A stretch of DNA of 64,000 bases from positions 1,334,501 to 1,398,500 of the forward strand of contig NZ_JASBAO010000001.1 in assembly GCF_029953265.1 (NCBI RefSeq), in the 5' to 3' direction. This DNA comes from Commensalibacter oyaizuii. Lineage in GTDB: Bacteria; Pseudomonadota; Alphaproteobacteria; Acetobacterales; Acetobacteraceae. Shown piece after piece: positions 51,999-62,517 of the stretch. The notes below the pieces were generated by a model, which worked only from the letters and a program-made list of their open reading frames with translations, did not search any database and was not told where the DNA came from. The position numbers and the translations under genes were made by a program. Numbering within the stretch: the first letter of the stretch is position 1; every line of letters starts with the position of its first letter.

Positions 51999-53855
51999 AT
52001 GCAAGGGATACATTTTATCTCCCCTTTGGTTGTGCGTGCTGTCATCGCAAGTGCAACCTTGTTCGCAGGTGTATCCGTGTCCACACTTAGGGCACAAACA
52101 CCAAAGCAACAGGATCAATATGAAGAAACAGCAACCATAACACCACATTTTACCAGTGGTGCAAATGGAAATGTTCGTTTCCCACGTCCATTGGACGCAT
52201 TAGATGCCCGACGTATTCGTCACATCTTTGATCTTCAACGTCAAGGGGATTTCACAACCGCTCAATCTGAAACGATTCAAATTTCAGATAATTTATTGCT
52301 TGGCGATATCCTTGCCGAGCGTTATCTTAACCCAAAATTTACCCCCAACACGGGGCAACTAAAACTATGGCTTAAAAATTTTCCTGATTATGCTGATTCA
52401 TCTGCAATCATCAAAAGATTAACCCTTATTACCCCCACAGCAACATCAGTCCCTGTGGATCATTCACTGCCTGTATTAGATAAGAATGTGCTAGAAACAC
52501 ATTTTCCAATCGCACAGGAATCTGATCCTGTCATCACACCTTTTAAACGCAATCCTTTATTGGACCGTACAGTATACGCCAGAAGTGGTCTAGGATTACA
52601 AGGGGCTAAAAGTGCCTTGAAGTTAATTAAAGCTACACCTGGAATGACGGATTTATATGCTGCGCAACTGCAAGCTGAAATCGCGCAACAACTTTTTTCA
52701 ATCGGACAAGATAGCGAGGCTTTATCAATTGCTCAAAGGGCTTTTTCCTTGTCCAAAGGGAAAATCGGACTTGCTGGATATATTGCCGGCCTTATTGCTT
52801 GGAAACGAAACGAAGACGATCTGGCATTTTATCTGTTTTCTAAAGCCTCACGTGCGACAGTTACCGCCCCTCATATCCAAGCTGGATGCTTTTTTTGGGC
52901 GGCCCGTACCCGATTAAAAGTCAACGATCAACACGATTATCAAATATGGTTACGCAAGGCTGCCAACGCCCCACATACGTTTTATGGAATATTGGCAACT
53001 CATCTTTTAAACGAAAACAAATCTGATCTTTTCTCAACGCAACTTAATTCAGCAGATATCAATGCCGTAGAAGATACAGCTTTGGGAAAACGATTTTTCG
53101 CCCTCCTACAGGTGAATGAAAAAGACAGAGCCGAAGTTGTTTTAAGACAATTATGGATGCAAGCCAACCACAACCTGGCTTTATCGCACTCTATACAGCT
53201 TGTTGCAAAAGCAGCGGGTTTTAAAGAGCTGTCCAATCAGCTGTCAACCATTTTGAAACGTAATGATACTTACGTTAAAAATGATGCATTACTGCCTATT
53301 CCAATCTTAAAACCACGACACGGATATAAAATTAATCCTGCTTTAATCTATGCATTAACACGTCTAGAATCAAATTTTAATACCAAGGCTGTTTCCCATA
53401 ACGGAGCAATGGGGTTAATGCAAATTATGCCCGTAACAGCGCAATATATCGCCAACAAGCAGGACAATATTTCCTTAAACCGCCCCAACCAATTACAAAA
53501 TGCAGCCTTAAATCTGGAAATTGGGCAATTATACTTAATTCATCTGGCGGGTTTGCCTTCTAATAAAAATATCCAAGGCGGAAGTTTGCTTCACATGCTG
53601 GCCAGTTATAATGCGGGCCCCTCGGTTATTTCCAAATGGCTGGACATCACTACAAATAAAGAGGATCCACTATTATTTATAGAAAGTATCCCTATTAAAG
53701 AAACCAGAAATTACCTGCATAAGTCTTTAACGTATTTATGGATTTATTCAAAAGAGCTGGATTTACCAACCCCTTCACTACAAACCTTGGCACAAAATGA
53801 GTGGCCCAGTTTTTCTGAAGAAAAACAACTAACACAAAAAATTACCATTCACTGA
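51999..53855 (+). CDS. soluble lytic murein transglycosylase (Slt family)
   Basis: A 618-residue periplasmic enzyme cleaving peptidoglycan to anhydro-muropeptides. A signal peptide ends near LRAQ. A long helical superhelix domain (about 60-430) precedes the SLT domain: INPALIYALTRLESNFNTKA with catalytic Glu457, AMGLMQIMPVTAQYIA and MLASYNAGPSVISKWL. Domain order matches Slt70. An intrinsic terminator follows directly. No other anomalies. Confidence 0.94.
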   Translation: MQGIHFISPLVVRAVIASATLFAGVSVSTLRAQTPKQQDQYEETATITPHFTSGANGNVRFPRPLDALDARRIRHIFDLQRQGDFTTAQSETIQISDNLLLGDILAERYLNPKFTPNTGQLKLWLKNFPDYADSSAIIKRLTLITPTATSVPVDHSLPVLDKNVLETHFPIAQESDPVITPFKRNPLLDRTVYARSGLGLQGAKSALKLIKATPGMTDLYAAQLQAEIAQQLFSIGQDSEALSIAQRAFSLSKGKIGLAGYIAGLIAWKRNEDDLAFYLFSKASRATVTAPHIQAGCFFWAARTRLKVNDQHDYQIWLRKAANAPHTFYGILATHLLNENKSDLFSTQLNSADINAVEDTALGKRFFALLQVNEKDRAEVVLRQLWMQANHNLALSHSIQLVAKAAGFKELSNQLSTILKRNDTYVKNDALLPIPILKPRHGYKINPALIYALTRLESNFNTKAVSHNGAMGLMQIMPVTAQYIANKQDNISLNRPNQLQNAALNLEIGQLYLIHLAGLPSNKNIQGGSLLHMLASYNAGPSVISKWLDITTNKEDPLLFIESIPIKETRNYLHKSLTYLWIYSKELDLPTPSLQTLAQNEWPSFSEEKQLTQKITIH

Positions 53856-53856
53856 T

Positions 53857-53896
53857 AAAAAAGCTTTCTCTTAAATATCTAAGAGAAAGCTTTTTT
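53857..53896. terminator. strong bidirectional intrinsic terminator
   Basis: A perfect 17-base inverted repeat (53857-53873 with 53880-53896, six-base loop) begins with six A and ends with six T, so it can stop transcription from both the transglycosylase and the convergent CorC/HlyC gene. Confidence 0.92.
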
Positions 53897-53911
53897 AATG
53901 ACTTATAGTTT

Positions 53912-55201
53912 TTAATTTTGAGCTACTGGCTGACGGCTTGCTTTGACCTTGGTAACTCGCCTTCCATCCATTTCAATAACTTCAAACAACCAACCTGAAA
54001 AAACAACCTTATCCCCTTTGACGGGAACACGGCGTAAAAGTGCTAAAATTAATCCAGCCAACGTGTGATAACTGCCCTCGGCAGGTAGATCATCTAAATG
54101 TAATTGATCTTTGACCCCATCAACCAAAGTGGTACCTTCTAAAATATATTCATTAATTACCCCAGATTCCAATCTTGGAATGTCTAAAGGCTGATTAATT
54201 TCACCAACAATAGCCTTAAAAATATCTGAAACCGTTACGATCCCTTCAAAAGATCCATATTCGTCTAGAACCAAAACCACACCGATCACGTCGGCGCGCA
54301 ACCTTTCCAATGTATCTAAGGCGGACATACTATCTGGCACAACCAAAGGCAACTGTAGACAAGAATCAATAGATAGTTCCTTTCCACGTAATAATGTCCC
54401 TAAAACATCGCTTGTTGAAATAATACCTACTGGATTATCAATCCCCCCTTCACACACGACTAGACGTGTGTGAGACGTATTTAACAACGTATCTTTTAAT
54501 TCATTTTTAACTGTATTTCGTTCAACCCAAGCAATTTCAGTGCGTGGTCGCATAACAGCGCGTACAGGACGATCAGCCAGTCGTAAAAGACGCTCTATCA
54601 TATTTCGTTCTTCTACTTCTAAAATACCTGCCTGTGCTCCTTCGGCGATATAGGCTCTTAATTCTTCTTCTGTTACTGAAACTCGAACTTTTTTATGACG
54701 TCCAAATAATTTTAAAATAAACCCTGAAAACTGACCTAATATCCAGACACCTGGGGATGCAACTCGCGACATTATGTCAAATATCCATGCCAATCTAACG
54801 GCAATTAATTCAGGTTCTTGTAATGCAATTTGTTTTGGAACCAACTCTCCAAAAATTAACATAAAAAAAGTGATGCATAAAACAACAATGAATATTGATA
54901 AATCATCTGCAAATGCCCCAACAAAGGGCAATCCACGCAGCCAAGCCCCCAAATATGCCTCAATCTTAGCACCTCCAAAAGCACCTTCAAAAATTGAAAC
55001 CAATGTAATACCAATTTGGATGGTTGGTAAAAAACTCTGTGGATTATCCATTAAACGCAGTGCGCGATCAGCCCCACGCACGCCACTGCGCTGCATCGTA
55101 ACGAGACGTGTTTTACGACTGGAAATTAAGGCTAATTCCCCCATAGCGAAAATGCCATTTAAAAAAATCAAACAGATAATCACAAGAATAGAAATAATCA
55201 T
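53912..55201 (-). CDS. CNNM/HlyC-CorC family protein with CBS domains
   Basis: A 429-residue protein. The start is set at ATG 55201; the frame runs 14 codons further to a TTG. An N-terminal DUF21/CNNM membrane domain (ICLIFLNGIFAMGELALISSRK, FMLIFGELVPKQIAL) is followed by a CBS pair (RPRTEIAWVERN, GIISTSDVLGTLL, VVLVLDEYGSFEGIVTVSDI) and a CorC/HlyC transporter-associated domain. Members bind adenine nucleotides and affect magnesium or cobalt efflux; hemolysin C is a misleading old name. Direction of transport is unproven here. Confidence 0.9.
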   Translation of the reverse strand: MIISILVIICLIFLNGIFAMGELALISSRKTRLVTMQRSGVRGADRALRLMDNPQSFLPTIQIGITLVSIFEGAFGGAKIEAYLGAWLRGLPFVGAFADDLSIFIVVLCITFFMLIFGELVPKQIALQEPELIAVRLAWIFDIMSRVASPGVWILGQFSGFILKLFGRHKKVRVSVTEEELRAYIAEGAQAGILEVEERNMIERLLRLADRPVRAVMRPRTEIAWVERNTVKNELKDTLLNTSHTRLVVCEGGIDNPVGIISTSDVLGTLLRGKELSIDSCLQLPLVVPDSMSALDTLERLRADVIGVVLVLDEYGSFEGIVTVSDIFKAIVGEINQPLDIPRLESGVINEYILEGTTLVDGVKDQLHLDDLPAEGSYHTLAGLILALLRRVPVKGDKVVFSGWLFEVIEMDGRRVTKVKASRQPVAQN

Positions 55202-55394
55202 GCCTGTTATAAAACCTACCTTAAGAAAAATTAGCCAAAACAACTAAATATCATATTGTTTTACAAGATAATAGCACAACCGATTCATACGATCTGAACA
55301 ACAATTCAATTCATTGCGTATCTGGATCAAGACGCTTGACGCAACTAACTCAAGCTACGTTTAATCCAACAATGGAATGGTTACTTTATTCCAT

Positions 55395-55427
55395 AAAAAA
55401 AACGAGCCTTTTGTTAAAAAGTGCTCG
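55395..55427 (-). terminator. intrinsic terminator of hpnH
   Basis: On the minus strand CGAGC-A-CTTTT and AAAAG-GCTCG pair around TAAC (55403-55427) and are followed by eight T (55395-55402). It closes the hpnH transcript, 34 bases after its stop. Confidence 0.88.
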
Positions 55428-55460
55428 CTCTAAGTGATATTTCAAAAATTTCAAATCGAA

Positions 55461-56648
55461 TTAAGATGCTTCTTTAACCTGTTCTGTGGTTTTAACTGTC
55501 TTAATACGACGAATAGTTGTTGAACGTTTGCTGGGCGAAGTTGATTGAATTTTTGCCAATAATCCCTCTACTTGTTGAGTATACCCATACTCAGCGGGGC
55601 GTTGACGAGACAAATCAATTTCAGGGGCCATAGGTCCATCAACCTGAGGTCCAGTTAATGCAACTTTTGCGATATGCCATGGACGTTGTATAGCATCCTT
55701 TACTGCCGTTGATTCATAACCTGAATGAACCATACAGTCAGCACATTTTTCGTAATTGCCAGTACCATACAAATCCCATTGAGTATCATTCATTAACTCT
55801 TCAAAACTTGATGCATATCCTTCGCCCAATAAATAACAAGGTCGTTGCCAACCAAAAACTGTTTTTAAAGGTTTTCCCCAAGGAGTACAATGATATTGTT
55901 CGTTACCAGCTAAAAAGTTAAGAAATAAAGGCGACTGTGTAAATCGCCATTTATGCCCTTTACCAAGACGAAAAATATCACGGAATAGTTGTTTGGTTTT
56001 TTGACGATTCAAGAAGTGTTCTTGATCTGGTGCACGTTCATACGCATATCCAGGTGCTGTCATAATTCCATCAACACCCATTTCCATTACGGTATCAAAA
56101 AATTCTGCGACACGTTTGGGTTCTGCATTGTCAAACAAGGTGCAATTAATAGAAACGCGAAAGCCCTTTGATTTGGCCAATTTAATCGCAGCAATTGCCC
56201 TATCATAAACGCCTTCTTGGCACACAGAAGCATCATGCATTAATTGATCACCATCCAAGTGAATATCCCAAGAAAAGAACGGAGATGGCTTATAATCATC
56301 AATTTTCTTTTCCAATAATAATCCATTTGTGCATAAATACACATACCGCTTACGCGCTATTAATCCTTGGATTATTTTGGGCATATCTTTATGCAACAAA
56401 GGTTCACCGCCAGCAACAGCAACGACGGGTGCACCACATTCAGCATCTGCATCCAGACATTCTTGCACGCTTAATCTTTGGTTTAAGATGTCAGCTGGGT
56501 AATCAATTTTTCCACAACCAGAACAAGCTAAATTACAACGTAATAGAGGTTCCAACATCAAAACCAGCGGATATTTTTTTCGACCTTTTAGATGTTGCTT
56601 TACAACATAACTTCCGACTCGAACCGCCTGCATCAGAGGAACAGCCAT
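55461..56648 (-). CDS. hpnH: adenosyl-hopene transferase HpnH (radical SAM)
   Basis: A 395-residue radical SAM enzyme that adds the 5'-deoxyadenosyl group to diploptene, the first step in making C35 hopanoids. The cluster ligands are Cys38, Cys42 and Cys45 in RCNLACSGCGKIDYP; VAVAGGEPLLH is the SAM-binding glycine motif and YEKCADCMVHSGYES is in the C-terminal SPASM-like part. GGGAG precedes the ATG by seven bases. It is divergent from dxs and the other hopanoid genes. A basic Ser/Thr/Arg tail (about 365-395) is unusual in composition. Confidence 0.96.
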   Translation of the reverse strand: MAVPLMQAVRVGSYVVKQHLKGRKKYPLVLMLEPLLRCNLACSGCGKIDYPADILNQRLSVQECLDADAECGAPVVAVAGGEPLLHKDMPKIIQGLIARKRYVYLCTNGLLLEKKIDDYKPSPFFSWDIHLDGDQLMHDASVCQEGVYDRAIAAIKLAKSKGFRVSINCTLFDNAEPKRVAEFFDTVMEMGVDGIMTAPGYAYERAPDQEHFLNRQKTKQLFRDIFRLGKGHKWRFTQSPLFLNFLAGNEQYHCTPWGKPLKTVFGWQRPCYLLGEGYASSFEELMNDTQWDLYGTGNYEKCADCMVHSGYESTAVKDAIQRPWHIAKVALTGPQVDGPMAPEIDLSRQRPAEYGYTQQVEGLLAKIQSTSPSKRSTTIRRIKTVKTTEQVKEAS

Positions 56649-57066
56649 TTTTCAGCTCCCAAACCGGAAAAACCGGTATTAAAAATACAACAATTAATAT
56701 TCAATATGACAAATAAAACCTACAGCATGTAGAATTATTTTCATAAAACGTATTTGTAAATCAAATCTTATATACTATACATAACCATTTAGCAGGCACC
56801 ATAATGTATGTTCCAAATAAAAAGGAGCTTTTTCCCAAAAAAACATCCTCTTTATCAAGCGAAAGTGATAATTATGTAACATAATTTGGGTTAGATTGGA
56901 AAAAAAATCAATGCTCTTTTTATAACAAAGACTGTTTGTAAAATTAAAATTGGTATAGTAAAACTTTAAATCTACTATTAGACAACATAAACTAAAACCT
57001 AATTACTTTATAATGTAAATGTTCCGCTCATTTATATTCTTATGTAACAAACGGACGAAATAAAAC
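56649..57066. other. regulatory region between divergent hpnH and dxs
   Basis: 418 bases, AT-rich, expected to hold both promoters. A 26-codon frame (ATG 56804, MYVPNKKELFPKK...) with a CAGGC upstream is present but unsupported. A short palindrome ATTATGTAACATAAT lies near 56871. No RNA gene or terminator was identified. Confidence 0.45.
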
Positions 57067-59115
57067 ATGGATGAACGAACCCAAACTCCTAAAAATCAGG
57101 AAAATCTGGCAGGAAATGAATCGACAGATTTCATCAAATCCATTCCGACCTATGGACGTTTTCCTTTACTGGATCGGGTTCGCCATCCAGTCGATTTAAA
57201 CAATCTCTCTGTTGAACAATTAGAACAGTTGGCGCGTGAACTGCGCGCTGAAACGATCGACGCTGTCTCTACAACAGGGGGGCATTTAGGGGCATCTTTG
57301 GGGGTCGTCGAATTAACGGTTGCTCTACACGCTGTCTTTGATACACCCCAAGATTCGTTAATTTGGGATGTTGGTCACCAAGCCTATCCACACAAGATCC
57401 TTACAGGTCGTAGAGATTTAATTCGTACATTGCGTCAACCTGGTGGCCTTTCTGGATTTACAAAACGTTCTGAAAGTATTTACGATCCATTTGGTGCAGC
57501 ACATTCTTCAACCTCTATCTCTGCAGGATTAGGGATCGCTGTTGCCAATCACTATAAAGCACGCCGCGATCCAAAATTTAAAGAACGCAGTGTTATCGCG
57601 GTTATTGGTGACGGATCAATTTCTGCAGGAATGGCTTACGAAGCCATGAACAACGCAGCAGTTGCAGGCCCAGGTGCAGAAAAACTAATTGTCATTCTAA
57701 ATGACAATGAAATGTCTATTTCGCAACCTGTTGGGTCAATGTCAGTTTATTTATCCCAACTTTTGTCATCACGTCATTTTCTTGGCCTTCGTGATTTAGC
57801 CGCAAGAGTGGCCAGCAAATTACCTGAAAGCATTGAAAAACGTGCAAAACGTGCCGAAGAATACGCTCGTGCAATGATGACGGGCGGCACGTTATTTGAA
57901 GAATTAGGGTTTTATTACGTTGGGCCCATTGATGGGCATAATTTGCAACAGCTCATACCTGTTTTGCGTAACTTACGTGATGCAGAACATATTGGCCCAG
58001 TTTTATTACATATCGTTACAGAGAAAGGGCATGGATACCAACCTGCTGAAAAATCAGGGGACAAATATCATGCAGTATCCAAATTCAATGTTATTACTGG
58101 GGAACAAACCAAGGCACCCCCAGGCCCACCTTCTTATACATCTGTATTTAGCAAAGAACTTTTAAAATGTGCCAAAAAAGATGAAAATATTGTTGCTATC
58201 ACAGCAGCAATGCCAACAGGAACAGGTTTAGATAAATTTGAAGCTGAATTCCCTGATCGCTATTTCGATGTTGGAATTGCCGAACAACATGCCGTAACTT
58301 TTGCTGCGGGGCTTGCCACCGAAGGTATTCGTCCTTTTTGTGCAATTTATTCTTCATTTTTGCAACGTGCGTACGATCAGGTTATGCACGATGTTGTTTT
58401 ACAAAAATTACCCGTTCGCTTTGTTATTGACCGCGCAGGCTTGGTTGGTGCCGATGGAGCAACCCATGCGGGAACTTACGATATTGCTTATTTGGGATGT
58501 CTGCCCGATATTGTTTTAATGGCACCTAGTAATGAAGTTGAATTAATGCATATGACTGCCACCGCCGCAGCATTTGATGAAGGCCCGATTGCCTTTAGAT
58601 TTCCACGGGGCCCAGGATTGGGTTTACAACTACCAAACCAAGCTGAAATCTTGGAAATCGGTAAAGGTAAGATCATTCAAGAAATGGGAACGCAAACTGG
58701 AAAAGAAAAAGGCGGAATCGCCATCTTATCTTTTGGTGCGCGCTTAACTGAATGTCTTAAAGCAGCTGAAACATTAACACAGCAAGGGTATTCCCCTACT
58801 ATTGTTGATGCTCGATTTGCTAAGCCTTTGGACACAAATCTTATTAATCAACTTGCACGAAATCATAAAGTACTTATTACTATCGAAGAAGGCTCCAGAG
58901 GTGGTTTTGGTGCTTTTGTTATGGAACATTTGGCCCATAACGGTTTATTGGATAATATTCGTTTTAGACCTATGGTCATTCCTGATTACTTTATTAATCA
59001 TAATTCTCAAGATGCCCAATATGCCGAGGCAGGTCTAGATGCACCATCTATTGTTAAGGTTGCGCTAAAGGCAGTTGGTGCGGATAATACTTTTATTGAA
59101 TCTCTTTTTAACTAA
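57067..59115 (+). CDS. dxs: 1-deoxy-D-xylulose-5-phosphate synthase Dxs
   Basis: A 682-residue thiamin-diphosphate enzyme condensing pyruvate and glyceraldehyde 3-phosphate, entry to the MEP pathway. Motifs: [34 protein letters not shown], the ThDP site [18 protein letters not shown] with [25 protein letters not shown] and [10 protein letters not shown]. It has a longer N-terminal leader (about 40 residues) than E. coli Dxs. It is the first gene of a run with hpnM, hpnI, hpnJ and hpnK, linking isoprenoid supply to hopanoid synthesis. Confidence 0.97.
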   Translation: MDERTQTPKNQENLAGNESTDFIKSIPTYGRFPLLDRVRHPVDLNNLSVEQLEQLARELRAETIDAVSTTGGHLGASLGVVELTVALHAVFDTPQDSLIWDVGHQAYPHKILTGRRDLIRTLRQPGGLSGFTKRSESIYDPFGAAHSSTSISAGLGIAVANHYKARRDPKFKERSVIAVIGDGSISAGMAYEAMNNAAVAGPGAEKLIVILNDNEMSISQPVGSMSVYLSQLLSSRHFLGLRDLAARVASKLPESIEKRAKRAEEYARAMMTGGTLFEELGFYYVGPIDGHNLQQLIPVLRNLRDAEHIGPVLLHIVTEKGHGYQPAEKSGDKYHAVSKFNVITGEQTKAPPGPPSYTSVFSKELLKCAKKDENIVAITAAMPTGTGLDKFEAEFPDRYFDVGIAEQHAVTFAAGLATEGIRPFCAIYSSFLQRAYDQVMHDVVLQKLPVRFVIDRAGLVGADGATHAGTYDIAYLGCLPDIVLMAPSNEVELMHMTATAAAFDEGPIAFRFPRGPGLGLQLPNQAEILEIGKGKIIQEMGTQTGKEKGGIAILSFGARLTECLKAAETLTQQGYSPTIVDARFAKPLDTNLINQLARNHKVLITIEEGSRGGFGAFVMEHLAHNGLLDNIRFRPMVIPDYFINHNSQDAQYAEAGLDAPSIVKVALKAVGADNTFIESLFN

Positions 59116-59131
59116 TCATGCAGGTTATACA

Positions 59132-59797
59132 ATGAAATTAACACGTTTTATTCTCTTATGTGGCGTCACAGCGTTAACAGGAATAACCAATCAAGTTCAA
59201 GCTAAACCTGTTGCCTCTACCAGCACCGCAGCGGTTAATGCAGGAACTGTACAAACACAAGATAGTCCCAAAGCCCCCGTTGCAATTTTATATCAAGCAT
59301 TAAATACAATTCAACAACGCAACAGCGGTACATTTGAACAACAAGATGCACTGTTGAAAAAAGCCTTAATCAGTGCTTATGATTTTTCGACTATTTTAAG
59401 CAATACCGTTGGTTACCGCTATAACACGTTGACCCCTGCGGACAAAGAATCATTGATGACCGCTTTTGTTAATTATACAACCGCACGGTATATTTCCAGC
59501 TTTGCAGGGGATACGAATAGTAAATTCACTATCGATGCTAAAGTAAAACCAGCCTCTGTAGGGGACGATAAAATCGTCTCTACGACCATTGGGGATAAAC
59601 AAGACCCAACCACAATTAGCTATTTAGTGCGTCGTACCCCTACGGGTTGGAAAATTATTGATGTATTGTTAAACGGTCATATCAGTCAGGTTGCTGTACA
59701 ACATAACGATTTCAACTCTACTCTCAGTCAGGGGGGAAGTACCGCGCTTGTTGACATGTTAAATAAGAAAACTCAGTCATTTTCTTCTAAAAAATAA
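59132..59797 (+). CDS. hpnM: hopanoid-associated MlaC-like protein HpnM
   Basis: A 221-residue secreted protein of the toluene-tolerance Ttg2/MlaC family, which carries lipids across the periplasm. The start at 59132 has CAGGT seven bases upstream; an upstream frame overlapping dxs is not used. The signal peptide ends near VQAKP. Family features are YDFSTILSNTVG, NYTTARYISSFAG and TPTGWKIIDVLLNGHISQV. By position and family it should move hopanoids or phospholipids between membranes. It lies 16 bases after dxs. Confidence 0.88.
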   Translation: MKLTRFILLCGVTALTGITNQVQAKPVASTSTAAVNAGTVQTQDSPKAPVAILYQALNTIQQRNSGTFEQQDALLKKALISAYDFSTILSNTVGYRYNTLTPADKESLMTAFVNYTTARYISSFAGDTNSKFTIDAKVKPASVGDDKIVSTTIGDKQDPTTISYLVRRTPTGWKIIDVLLNGHISQVAVQHNDFNSTLSQGGSTALVDMLNKKTQSFSSKK

Positions 59798-59810
59798 CTT
59801 TGCTGATCTT

Positions 59811-60992
59811 ATGTCATTGTTATTTCCTAAGTTTACAAAGTTAAATAAATTCTTTTTCACTTGCGCTGCATTAGGATGTGTTCAAGCAGGGATTGGCTCC
59901 CTGCTAGTTCATTTCTTTAATCGCAAACCCACCTCTTTGCCGCGACACCCTTCAGATACACTGCCAAAAGTTACTTTATTTAAACCATTATCTGGCAGTG
60001 AACCTTTATTATTTGAGGCATTAAAAAGTTTCTGTGAACAGGATTATCCTGAACTACAAATTATATTTGGCCTTCAGGATTCCGAAGATCCTGCAAAAAA
60101 AATTGCAGAAAAACTGCAAAAACAATATGCACATCTTGATATTGAAATTGTTATTAATGGCACCATCCACGGCATCAATCGCAAGGTTTCCAATCTAATC
60201 AATATGCAGCCTTTGGCCAAAAATGAAATATTCATTATATCGGACTCTGATATTCATGCCCCACACCCCCAATATCTGCAAGAAATGGTGGCTGAATTAT
60301 GCAAAAAGAATGTTGGACTAGTAACTTCGTTATATAGTGGTTTACCCTCTGCTTCGACAAAAATTCAATTATTAGCCAGCGCCCATATCAACTATAATTT
60401 CATGCCAGGGGTTCTTTTATCACGTCACTTGGATCGACAAGATTGCCTAGGGGCAGCAATTGCAATAAAAAGATCACTTTTAAATGATATTGGTGGATTT
60501 ACGGCACTCTTACCTCATATTGCAGATGATGCCATGATCGGAAGATTGGTCAGATCTCGCAATTTGGATATTGCTCTTTCCCCCAGCATCGTAAAAACCA
60601 CCATTACTGAAAATAATTTATTTGCAGTATATGAACATGAATTACGTTGGAATCGTACCACCTTGGCCCTTGAACCTGTCGGATATAGTTTATCTTTCTT
60701 GCAGCTGCCTTTATTTTGGGCAACACTGGCCATCTTGTTTAATCCATTTAAATGGGGATCGTGGGTATGTTTTGTACTGTGCTGGTTCGTAAAAGCACTA
60801 TGCTGTTCAATAATCAACAAAAAATTAAACCTTGATTCAAAATCAGTTTTATCCCTATTACCCTACAGGGATTGGTTGTCCGCACTGATTATGATGAAGA
60901 GTTTTTTTGGTAACGATGTAAAATGGCGCGGGCAAAAAATGACAATAAAAAAACATCCAGAATTCCAATCAACAACATATAATGATAAATAG
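59811..60992 (+). CDS. hpnI: hopanoid glycosyltransferase HpnI
   Basis: A 393-residue GT2/GT21 membrane glycosyltransferase that adds N-acetylglucosamine to bacteriohopanetetrol. The N-terminal helix anchors it; VTLFKPLSGSEPLL, FIISDSDIHAP (DxD), IADDAMIGRLV and ELRWNRT are the ceramide-glucosyltransferase-like motifs, followed by two or three C-terminal helices. Start ATG lies 13 bases after hpnM. It acts before HpnK and HpnJ in forming the cyclitol ether headgroup. No anomaly. Confidence 0.92.
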   Translation: MSLLFPKFTKLNKFFFTCAALGCVQAGIGSLLVHFFNRKPTSLPRHPSDTLPKVTLFKPLSGSEPLLFEALKSFCEQDYPELQIIFGLQDSEDPAKKIAEKLQKQYAHLDIEIVINGTIHGINRKVSNLINMQPLAKNEIFIISDSDIHAPHPQYLQEMVAELCKKNVGLVTSLYSGLPSASTKIQLLASAHINYNFMPGVLLSRHLDRQDCLGAAIAIKRSLLNDIGGFTALLPHIADDAMIGRLVRSRNLDIALSPSIVKTTITENNLFAVYEHELRWNRTTLALEPVGYSLSFLQLPLFWATLAILFNPFKWGSWVCFVLCWFVKALCCSIINKKLNLDSKSVLSLLPYRDWLSALIMMKSFFGNDVKWRGQKMTIKKHPEFQSTTYNDK

Positions 60993-61064
60993 TAAAATCA
61001 TTTAAATACCTAAAATAATATATAATTCAACCGTAATGGTAAAAATCAAAGGATGACTTCGATC

Positions 61065-62489
61065 ATGATGAAGACTCTGTTTTTACAACCCCCCTCCTTC
61101 GAAGGGTTCGATGGTGGGGCAGGTTCCCGTTATCAAGCCAAACGAGAAATTAAATCTTTTTGGTATCCAACCTGGCTTGCCCAACCTGCAGCATTAATTC
61201 CTAATAGTCGTTTAATTGATGCCCCCCCTGCCAGAATGACGATGGAACCTATTCTAGCTGATGTTAAAAATCGTGACTTGGTCATCATGCATACATCAAC
61301 GCCCTCTTTTGCTTCTGATGTGAAAGTGGCAAAGATGTTAAAGGACACCAATCCTTCTCTTAAAATTGGAATGGTTGGCGCAAAAGTAGCCGTCCAACCC
61401 CAAGAAAGCCTTGAAAAAGGAGATGTCATCGATTTTGTAGCCCGTAATGAATTTGATTTTACCATCAAAGATATCGCTGAAGGCATGGATTTCAAAGACG
61501 TCGATGGTATTTCATGGCGGGATGCAAACGGTAAAATCGTGCATAACAAAGATCGCGCTATTATCGAGAATATGGACTCTTTGCCTTTTGTTACGGAAGT
61601 TTATAAAAGAGATCTTCGTATCGAAGACTATTTCATCGGTTATTTAAAACATCCATATCTTTCATTGTATACGGGTCGTGGTTGTAAATCCCGTTGTACA
61701 TTTTGTTTATGGCCACAGACTGTTGGCGGACATCGTTATCGTACCCGCAGTCCAGAACACGTGGCCGCAGAAATTCGCCTAGCACAACAATATTTCCCAC
61801 AAGTCCAAGAATATTTCTTTGATGACGATACTTTTACCGACGATTTACCCCGTGCAGAAGCCATCGCCAAAGAATTGGGCAAGCTTGGGGTTACGTGGTC
61901 TTGTAATGCCAAGGCAAATGTTCCGCGCAGCACATTAAAAGTACTACGTGACAATGGATTACGTTTGCTTTTGGTGGGATATGAAAGTGGCAATCAGCAA
62001 ATTTTGCACAATATTAAAAAGGGGATGCGGGTCGAGGTTGCACGTGAATTTACCAAAAACTGCCATGAATTAGGAATTAAAATCCACGGAACCTTTATTC
62101 TTGGATTACCTGGTGAAACCAAAGAAACCATTCAAGAAACGATTAAGTTTGCAACCGAAATTAACCCTCACACGCTACAGGTTTCCTTGGCAGCCCCTTA
62201 TCCTGGAACTTTCTTACACCAACAAGCCCTTGAAAATGGCTGGCTTGATGCCAATCACGCTGAACTGATCGATGATAACGGGGTTCAAATTGCACCATTG
62301 CATTATCCCCATCTATCACATACTGAGATCTTTGACAGCGTGGAAACATTTTATAAAAAATTCTATTTCCGCGCGCCAAAGATTGCATCCATCGTTGGTG
62401 AAATGATTACCAGCCCACAAATGATGAAACGTCGTTTACGTGAAGGGGTTGAGTTCTTCCAATTCTTACGCGACAGACACACATCTTAA
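61065..62489 (+). CDS. hpnJ: hopanoid radical SAM protein HpnJ
   Basis: A 474-residue radical SAM enzyme proposed to contract the headgroup sugar to a cyclitol. The start at 61065 is chosen because AAAGGA is 11 bases upstream, while ATG 61053 overlaps that site. The N-terminal part is a B12-binding-like domain (HTSTPSFASDVKVAKML, GMVGAKVAVQP). The cluster ligands are Cys207, Cys211 and Cys214 in GRGCKSRCTFCLWPQ, then FFDDDTFTDD and GTFILGLPGETKET. If it binds cobalamin, the cobalamin genes in this window could serve it, but that is inference. Confidence 0.93.
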   Translation: MMKTLFLQPPSFEGFDGGAGSRYQAKREIKSFWYPTWLAQPAALIPNSRLIDAPPARMTMEPILADVKNRDLVIMHTSTPSFASDVKVAKMLKDTNPSLKIGMVGAKVAVQPQESLEKGDVIDFVARNEFDFTIKDIAEGMDFKDVDGISWRDANGKIVHNKDRAIIENMDSLPFVTEVYKRDLRIEDYFIGYLKHPYLSLYTGRGCKSRCTFCLWPQTVGGHRYRTRSPEHVAAEIRLAQQYFPQVQEYFFDDDTFTDDLPRAEAIAKELGKLGVTWSCNAKANVPRSTLKVLRDNGLRLLLVGYESGNQQILHNIKKGMRVEVAREFTKNCHELGIKIHGTFILGLPGETKETIQETIKFATEINPHTLQVSLAAPYPGTFLHQQALENGWLDANHAELIDDNGVQIAPLHYPHLSHTEIFDSVETFYKKFYFRAPKIASIVGEMITSPQMMKRRLREGVEFFQFLRDRHTS

Positions 62490-62517
62490 TTTAATCTATA
62501 GGAGTAACAGAGGCCTC

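Noticed and set aside
56804-56884. 26-codon frame between hpnH and dxs
   Set aside because: Too short, with only a weak upstream site and no other support; kept as a remark in the intergenic entry.
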